From: Perlabentimonas sp964490015
GTDB lineage: Bacteria; Bacteroidota; Bacteroidia; Bacteroidales; Tenuifilaceae
Assembly (NCBI GenBank): GCA_964490015.1
Contig: CAZBBA010000015.1
Coordinates: 1-64,000 of the forward strand
Length of the DNA: 64,000 nucleotides
Direction: 5' to 3'
Shown here: one piece after another, positions 62,938 through 64,000 of the stretch
Layout: each line of letters begins with the position of its first letter
How positions within the stretch are numbered: position 1 is the first letter of the stretch
Translations under genes and position numbers: made by a program
The notes under the pieces: model-generated
What the model saw: the letters and a program-made list of their open reading frames with translations, nothing else
Databases searched by the model: none
Told to the model about the DNA's origin: nothing

Positions 62938-64000
62938 TTACTTATTAATACCCAAAAGTTTTAACATAAAGGCGTAATCGAAGGCCACATCGCGGAGTGA
63001 CTTGAACCTACCCGAGGCGCCTCCATGACCAGCCTCCATATCGATCCTAAATAACAACAAATTGTTATCGGTCTTAGTCTCGCGAAGTTTGGCCACCCAC
63101 TTGGCGGGCTCAAAGTACTGCACTTGCGAGTCGTGATAACCTGTTGTAACCAGCATGTTGGGGTAGGCCTGTGCCTTTACCTGATCGTAGGGGGAGTATG
63201 ATTTCATGTACTCATAGTACACAGGATCGGTGGGGTTGCCCCACTCGTCGAACTCGCCTGTTGTGAGCGGAATGGATGTGTCGAGCATGGTGGTAACCAC
63301 ATCAACAAAGGGAACCTGGGCAATTATGCCCTTGTACAGATTGGGTTGCAGGTTGGCGATAACACCCATTAGCAAACCGCCTGCGCTTCCGCCCATGGCG
63401 AATAGCTTGTCGGGATTCGTATACTTGCTATCGATAAGGAACTGAGAACAGTCGATAAAATCGGTAAAGGTGTTCATCTTGCGGAGCAACTTGCCGTCCT
63501 CGTACCACTCGCGGCCCAACTCCTCTCCGCCCCTGATATGGGCGATGGCATAAACAAATCCCCTGTCGAGCAGGCTTAGACGTGCTGAGCTGAAGTAGGG
63601 ATCCATTGAAGCACCATAGGAACCATAGCCATAAACTAGCGCAGGATTATTGCCGTTTTGCTCAATCCCTTTGCGGTAAACTATCGACAAAGGAATTTTT
63701 TTACCATCGCGAGCCTGCACCCAGTAGCGTTTGGTTTGATAGTTCTCGGGCGAGAAATCGCCTAATACCTCGGTTTGCTTAAGCAGAACCTTCTCGCCAG
63801 TCTCCATATTATAGTCGAAGGTGGAGAATGGGGTTGTCATCGATGTGTAGGAATATCGTAGTAATGGCGTATCGTACTCGGGATTAACCGAAATCCAGGC
63901 GCTGTAAACCTCCTCGCCAAAGTTAAGGTAGTGCTCCTTTTTGCTTTTCTGGTCGATAATTCGCAGCTGCTTCAAACCATCCTTACGCTCGTCGATAACG
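62938..64000 (-). CDS. Oligopeptidase B-like S9 serine peptidase, 5' end beyond the window
   Basis: The C-terminal 350 or so residues of an S9A peptidase. The catalytic Ser is in GGSAGG, the Asp in TGYHDSQVQYFEP and the His in AGHGGASGR, in the expected order; DRGFVYAIAHIRGGEELGREWYEDGK is the family signature before them. It cleaves short peptides after basic residues if it is a true oligopeptidase B. The frame continues open to the last base of the window, so the apparent TTG start at 63975 is not real and the N-terminal propeller lies outside. Confidence 0.92.
   Translation of the reverse strand, partial: VIDERKDGLKQLRIIDQKSKKEHYLNFGEEVYSAWISVNPEYDTPLLRYSYTSMTTPFSTFDYNMETGEKVLLKQTEVLGDFSPENYQTKRYWVQARDGKKIPLSIVYRKGIEQNGNNPALVYGYGSYGASMDPYFSSARLSLLDRGFVYAIAHIRGGEELGREWYEDGKLLRKMNTFTDFIDCSQFLIDSKYTNPDKLFAMGGSAGGLLMGVIANLQPNLYKGIIAQVPFVDVVTTMLDTSIPLTTGEFDEWGNPTDPVYYEYMKSYSPYDQVKAQAYPNMLVTTGYHDSQVQYFEPAKWVAKLRETKTDNNLLLFRIDMEAGHGGASGRFKSLRDVAFDYAFMLKLLGINK

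Noticed and set aside
63975..63975. TTG as the true start of the oligopeptidase gene
   Set aside because: The frame stays open to the window end and the product would lack the N-terminal propeller.

Overview
The window is a 64 kb piece of a draft Bacteroidota chromosome, most like Bacteroidales or a close relative. The evidence is a SusC/SusD/SusE/SusF-type starch locus, a C-terminal sorting domain of the type 9 secretion system, Bacteroidota-type promoters (TTG/TTTG, about 20 nt, TAnnTTTG) in front of several genes, an FtsK-LolA pair, FtsX-type ABC permeases and other families common in this phylum. One 100-N assembly gap (16078-16177) is flanked by an exact 55-bp duplication. No rRNA, tRNA, CRISPR array, transposase or phage gene was seen.

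Layout. 0-3.5 kb: an outer-membrane beta-barrel protein, a methyl-accepting chemotaxis protein and CheW. 3.7-10.3 kb: the ribosome-rescue factor ArfB, a DUF3820 protein and an acyl-ACP thioesterase, converging on LolA and FtsK, then a lipoprotein and a radical SAM protein. 10.4-17.6 kb: two FtsX-type ABC permeases around an AddB-like nuclease. 17.7-20.3 kb: a LuxC-type acyl-CoA reductase, a pRiA4b ORF-3-like protein and MiaA. 20.3-21.6 kb: 1.3 kb without genes, holding a 42-bp tandem repeat and several palindromes.

21.6-47.6 kb is an alpha-glucan utilisation region. On the minus strand are three GH13 enzymes (one lipoprotein and two tandem SusA-like periplasmic enzymes), a separate SLC13/DUF202/fructose-bisphosphate aldolase operon, a GH65 maltose phosphorylase, a sugar MFS transporter and a LacI-type regulator. 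Divergent from the regulator on the plus strand are SusC, SusD, SusE, a multidomain SusF-like lipoprotein and a large GH13 amylase with a type 9 sorting domain. The inferred pathway is: the T9SS-exported amylase and the SusC-F complex capture and import malto-oligosaccharides; periplasmic GH13 enzymes shorten them; the MFS carries maltose inward; maltose phosphorylase splits it into glucose and beta-glucose-1-phosphate. Four operator-like palindromes (NNAACGWTTR) lie upstream of MFS, GH65, lacI and susC and probably define the regulon.

47.7-64 kb: a PagL-like lipid A deacylase, two DUF3592 paralogues, DUF6263-like and DUF3108 proteins, a small lipoprotein, a PopT-type (DUF368) polyprenyl-phosphate transporter, a ComA-like phosphosulfolactate synthase, a TPR protein, indolepyruvate oxidoreductase IorAB (IorA without its ferredoxin domain), YjbQ, an ArsC-like protein whose catalytic cysteine is serine, a sensor kinase with a periplasmic solute-binding domain, and the 3' part of an oligopeptidase B-like gene cut by the window edge.

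The least conventional observations are the degenerate ArsC, the upstream-placed LacI-type operators, the bacterial ComA homologue, and families of low-complexity or palindromic repeats that fill mostly convergent intergenic gaps. I did not find a clearly novel multi-gene defence or mobile system.
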